In this document: positions 62,333-64,000 of the stretch, piece after piece
Layout: every line of letters starts with the position of its first letter
Numbering within the stretch: the first letter of the stretch is position 1
From: JBCCSZ01 sp039821145
Lineage (GTDB): Bacteria; Bacteroidota; Bacteroidia; Chitinophagales; Saprospiraceae
NCBI GenBank assembly: GCA_039821145.1
Contig: JBCBOS010000026.1
Coordinates: forward strand, 62,001 to 126,000
Length of the DNA stretch: 64,000 nt
Direction of reading: 5' to 3'
Translations under genes and position numbers: made by a program
The notes under the pieces: model-generated
What the model was told of the DNA's origin: nothing
Databases searched by the model: none
Seen by the model: the letters and a program-made list of their open reading frames with translations, nothing else

Positions 62333-63067
62333 TCAGAAATTGCATTGCTCTCCGTATTCTTTGAGCCATTTTTCTTTTTGTTTGTAATCGGGCATGGCAT
62401 CGCTGACCAGTTTCCAAAATCGCTTGGAGTGGTTCATTTCGATCAGATGGGCCAGTTCGTGGATGATGACGTAATCGATCACTTCTGGAGGAGCGAATAG
62501 GAGGCGGGTAGAGAGATTGATGTTTCCTCTGGTGGAACAGCTTCCCCAATTGCTTTGGTTGTATTTGAGGGCCACTCCTTTGATTTCTTTTTGAAAGTAC
62601 AATTGATTGAGTTCCCACACCCGGCGGGTAATGGCGGGGAGATGGTCTTGTGCAATGATCCGGCTGAGGAGGTGTTTGATGCGACTTTGCAGATTGGGTC
62701 CCGAGTCTTGTTGGCTGATTTTGAGCAGAATGATGCCATTGCTGAGTTTGCCGCTGTGGGTTTTGCGGTCGGTGTGCTCAATGCGAACTTGGTAGGTTTT
62801 GGGGCCGACAGTCAGCGAATCTCCATCTTGGTATTCCTTCCCAAAAAAGCGATTGCTCAAGGCAGGGTTTTTCTCCAACTGTATGGCCACCCATTCTGTG
62901 AACCAGTTGAAATGTTTTTCCTGTTCATTGTAACCCACAAGAGAGGGCATGCGCAGAATGACAGCTTTCTTCCCAATGGATGCGCGGACATTGCGTCGCG
63001 ATTCCCGGTAAATCCGAGCCGGGATTTTGCGTCCTTTGATGGTGATATAGGTTTGCTGTACAGTCAA
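62333..63067 (-). CDS. YgjP-like (DUF45) zinc metallopeptidase
   Basis: 244 residues, cytoplasmic by absence of signal. The zinc motif HELAHLIEMNHSKRFWKLV is in the C-terminal half, with the third ligand His in NHSKRFW. YNQSNWGSCSTRGNINLSTRLLFAPPEVIDYVIIHELAHL is the conserved segment of the YgjP/SprT-like family. The N-terminal 120 residues are beta-rich. No substrate is known; some relatives act on DNA-protein crosslinks or ribosomal subunits. Confidence 0.9.
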   Translation of the reverse strand: MTVQQTYITIKGRKIPARIYRESRRNVRASIGKKAVILRMPSLVGYNEQEKHFNWFTEWVAIQLEKNPALSNRFFGKEYQDGDSLTVGPKTYQVRIEHTDRKTHSGKLSNGIILLKISQQDSGPNLQSRIKHLLSRIIAQDHLPAITRRVWELNQLYFQKEIKGVALKYNQSNWGSCSTRGNINLSTRLLFAPPEVIDYVIIHELAHLIEMNHSKRFWKLVSDAMPDYKQKEKWLKEYGEQCNF

Positions 63068-63125
63068 GGTATCAGGGGGTAAAGTTTTTGTGCAGAAGGT
63101 AAGGCTCTTACTTTGTAAAATGGAA

Positions 63126-63166
63126 AAAAGGCGACTCCCGTTTTGTCGAACGCAAAGCCGCCTTTT
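63126..63166 (-). terminator. Hairpin terminator of the serC gene
   Basis: 8-bp arms AAAAGGCG (63126-63133) and CGCCTTTT (63159-63166). On the minus strand the stem ends in a T run, 35 bases after the serC stop. Confidence 0.78.
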
Positions 63167-63200
63167 CTCTTCTCAATTGGTCAGACCACAAGAGCGGACT

Positions 63201-64000
63201 TTACTGATTGCTGGCGACTTCTTTCATCAGGTCGACCAGAAGCTGCACGCTCTCTATTGGCATGGCATTGTAGATGGAAGCTCTGAAGCCTCCGACAGAA
63301 CGGTGCCCCTTTACGCCAACGCAGCCCGCTTGCTCACAGGCAGCGAGGAAGGATTTTTCGATTTCCTCATTTTTGGCCACAAACGTTACATTCATCCGGG
63401 AACGGTCCTCCTTGGCAGCTGTGCCTTCAAAGCAAGGATTGCTGTCGAGTTCATTGTAAATCAGCTGTGCCTTTGCCTCGTTGTGTGCTTGCATGGCAGT
63501 CAGGCCACCCATGGACTTGATCCAACGCAAGGTCAACATACAAACATAGATGGGGTAGACGGGAGGCGTATTGAAAGCAGAATTTTTCTTGATGTGTGTC
63601 CGATAATCCAGCATGGTGGGGATGTCGCGCTCCACTTTGCCCAACATGTCCTTGCGGACGATTACCAAAGTGGTTCCTGCGGGACCGAGATTCTTTTGGG
63701 CACCGGCGTAGATCAGCCCGAAGCGATCGACGTCTATGGGGCGGCTGAAAATATCGGAAGACATATCACATACGAAAGGGACATTGGTATCGGGCCACTC
63801 TTGGTACTGGGTACCAAAGATGGTATTGTTGCTCGTCAGGTGGAGGTAGCTGGCGTCTTCCGGTACGCTGTAACCTTTGGGAATGTAGTTGAAGTTCGTC
63901 TCTTTGGAAGAAGCCAATACATTGACATTGCCGTACAGCTTGGCCTCTTTGATGGCTTTTGTGGACCAACTGCCTGTGTCTACATAACAGCCTGTTTCGT
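63201..64000 (-). CDS. serC: Phosphoserine aminotransferase, C-terminal part (5' end outside window)
   Basis: The reading frame is open to the window edge, with about 266 residues seen. It converts 3-phosphohydroxypyruvate and glutamate to phosphoserine, with PLP, in serine synthesis. The PLP-binding Lys is in LIYAGAQKNLGPAGTTLVIVRKD, and the motifs RSRMNVTF and GHRSVGGFRASIYNAMPIESVQLLVDLMKEV close the protein as in SerC. The upstream part should carry the rest of the PLP fold. A hairpin terminator follows the stop. Confidence 0.93.
   Translation of the reverse strand, partial: ETGCYVDTGSWSTKAIKEAKLYGNVNVLASSKETNFNYIPKGYSVPEDASYLHLTSNNTIFGTQYQEWPDTNVPFVCDMSSDIFSRPIDVDRFGLIYAGAQKNLGPAGTTLVIVRKDMLGKVERDIPTMLDYRTHIKKNSAFNTPPVYPIYVCMLTLRWIKSMGGLTAMQAHNEAKAQLIYNELDSNPCFEGTAAKEDRSRMNVTFVAKNEEIEKSFLAACEQAGCVGVKGHRSVGGFRASIYNAMPIESVQLLVDLMKEVASNQ

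Overview
The window looks like a chromosomal segment of a Bacteroidota bacterium, most likely a marine or sludge member of the Saprospiria/Cytophaga side of the phylum. Support comes from a PorQ-like type IX secretion (T9SS) component, three secreted proteins with C-terminal T9SS-type sorting domains, TonB and site-2 protease types typical of the phylum, a general lack of Shine-Dalgarno sites, promoters of the Bacteroidota form TTTG-N19/20-TAnnTTTG, and an atpBEFHAG cluster without atpDC. I see no rRNA, tRNA, CRISPR array, insertion sequence or prophage. Coding density is high, and about a dozen clear hairpin terminators separate the transcription units.

Layout. 1-3.2 kb: end of an RND/MMPL exporter, the 2-oxoglutarate dehydrogenase E2 and a small membrane protein. 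3.7-4.6 kb: an HxlR regulator divergent from an NTF2-like protein, with two matching 17-bp palindromes between them. 4.7-10 kb: a carboxypeptidase-regulatory/DUF3179 fusion lipoprotein or secreted protein, a GNAT, a VOC protein and an agmatine-to-putrescine gene pair. 9.9-12.5 kb: a LytS/LytTR-type two-component pair with a TPR sensor. 12.8-17.5 kb: a vWA protein, then an Old Yellow Enzyme, an MFS carrier and an AraC regulator. 17.7-25 kb: a lipoprotein, PorQ, a MORN-type lipoprotein, UDP-glucose dehydrogenase, a PpiD-like chaperone and a DUF3109 protein.

25-34 kb: a citrate synthase of the mitochondrial type, glycine cleavage H protein, VanZ and TonB proteins, a TPR protein, DUF4286, acyl-CoA dehydrogenase, a CBS site-2 protease and an OmpH/Skp chaperone. 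34-39 kb: a MocR regulator divergent from a three-gene overlapping operon (PNPOx-like, DinB-like, methyltransferase), then a GNAT and a DUF937 protein. 39-45 kb: a TPR protein, a degenerate-HD/Pycsar-effector-type membrane protein, a nitroreductase, a tail-specific protease and an unknown membrane protein. 45-53.8 kb: an ABC-F ATPase, the ATP synthase operon (with a His-rich, signal-peptide-bearing subunit a) and a nucleotidyltransferase. 53.8-57 kb: a polyferredoxin with an FAD oxidoreductase. 57.5-64 kb: T9SS cargo proteins, a YgjP-type metallopeptidase and the start-truncated serC.

Most of the content is housekeeping. The most unusual items are the orphan Pycsar-effector-type protein with an eroded HD domain (40.4-41.6 kb), the His-rich extension of ATP synthase subunit a, the DUF3179 fusion, the twin HxlR operators, an 18-bp perfect inverted repeat at 20.2 kb, and a secreted thioredoxin-fold protein that has lost its CxxC. 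I found no convincing complete new multi-gene system.
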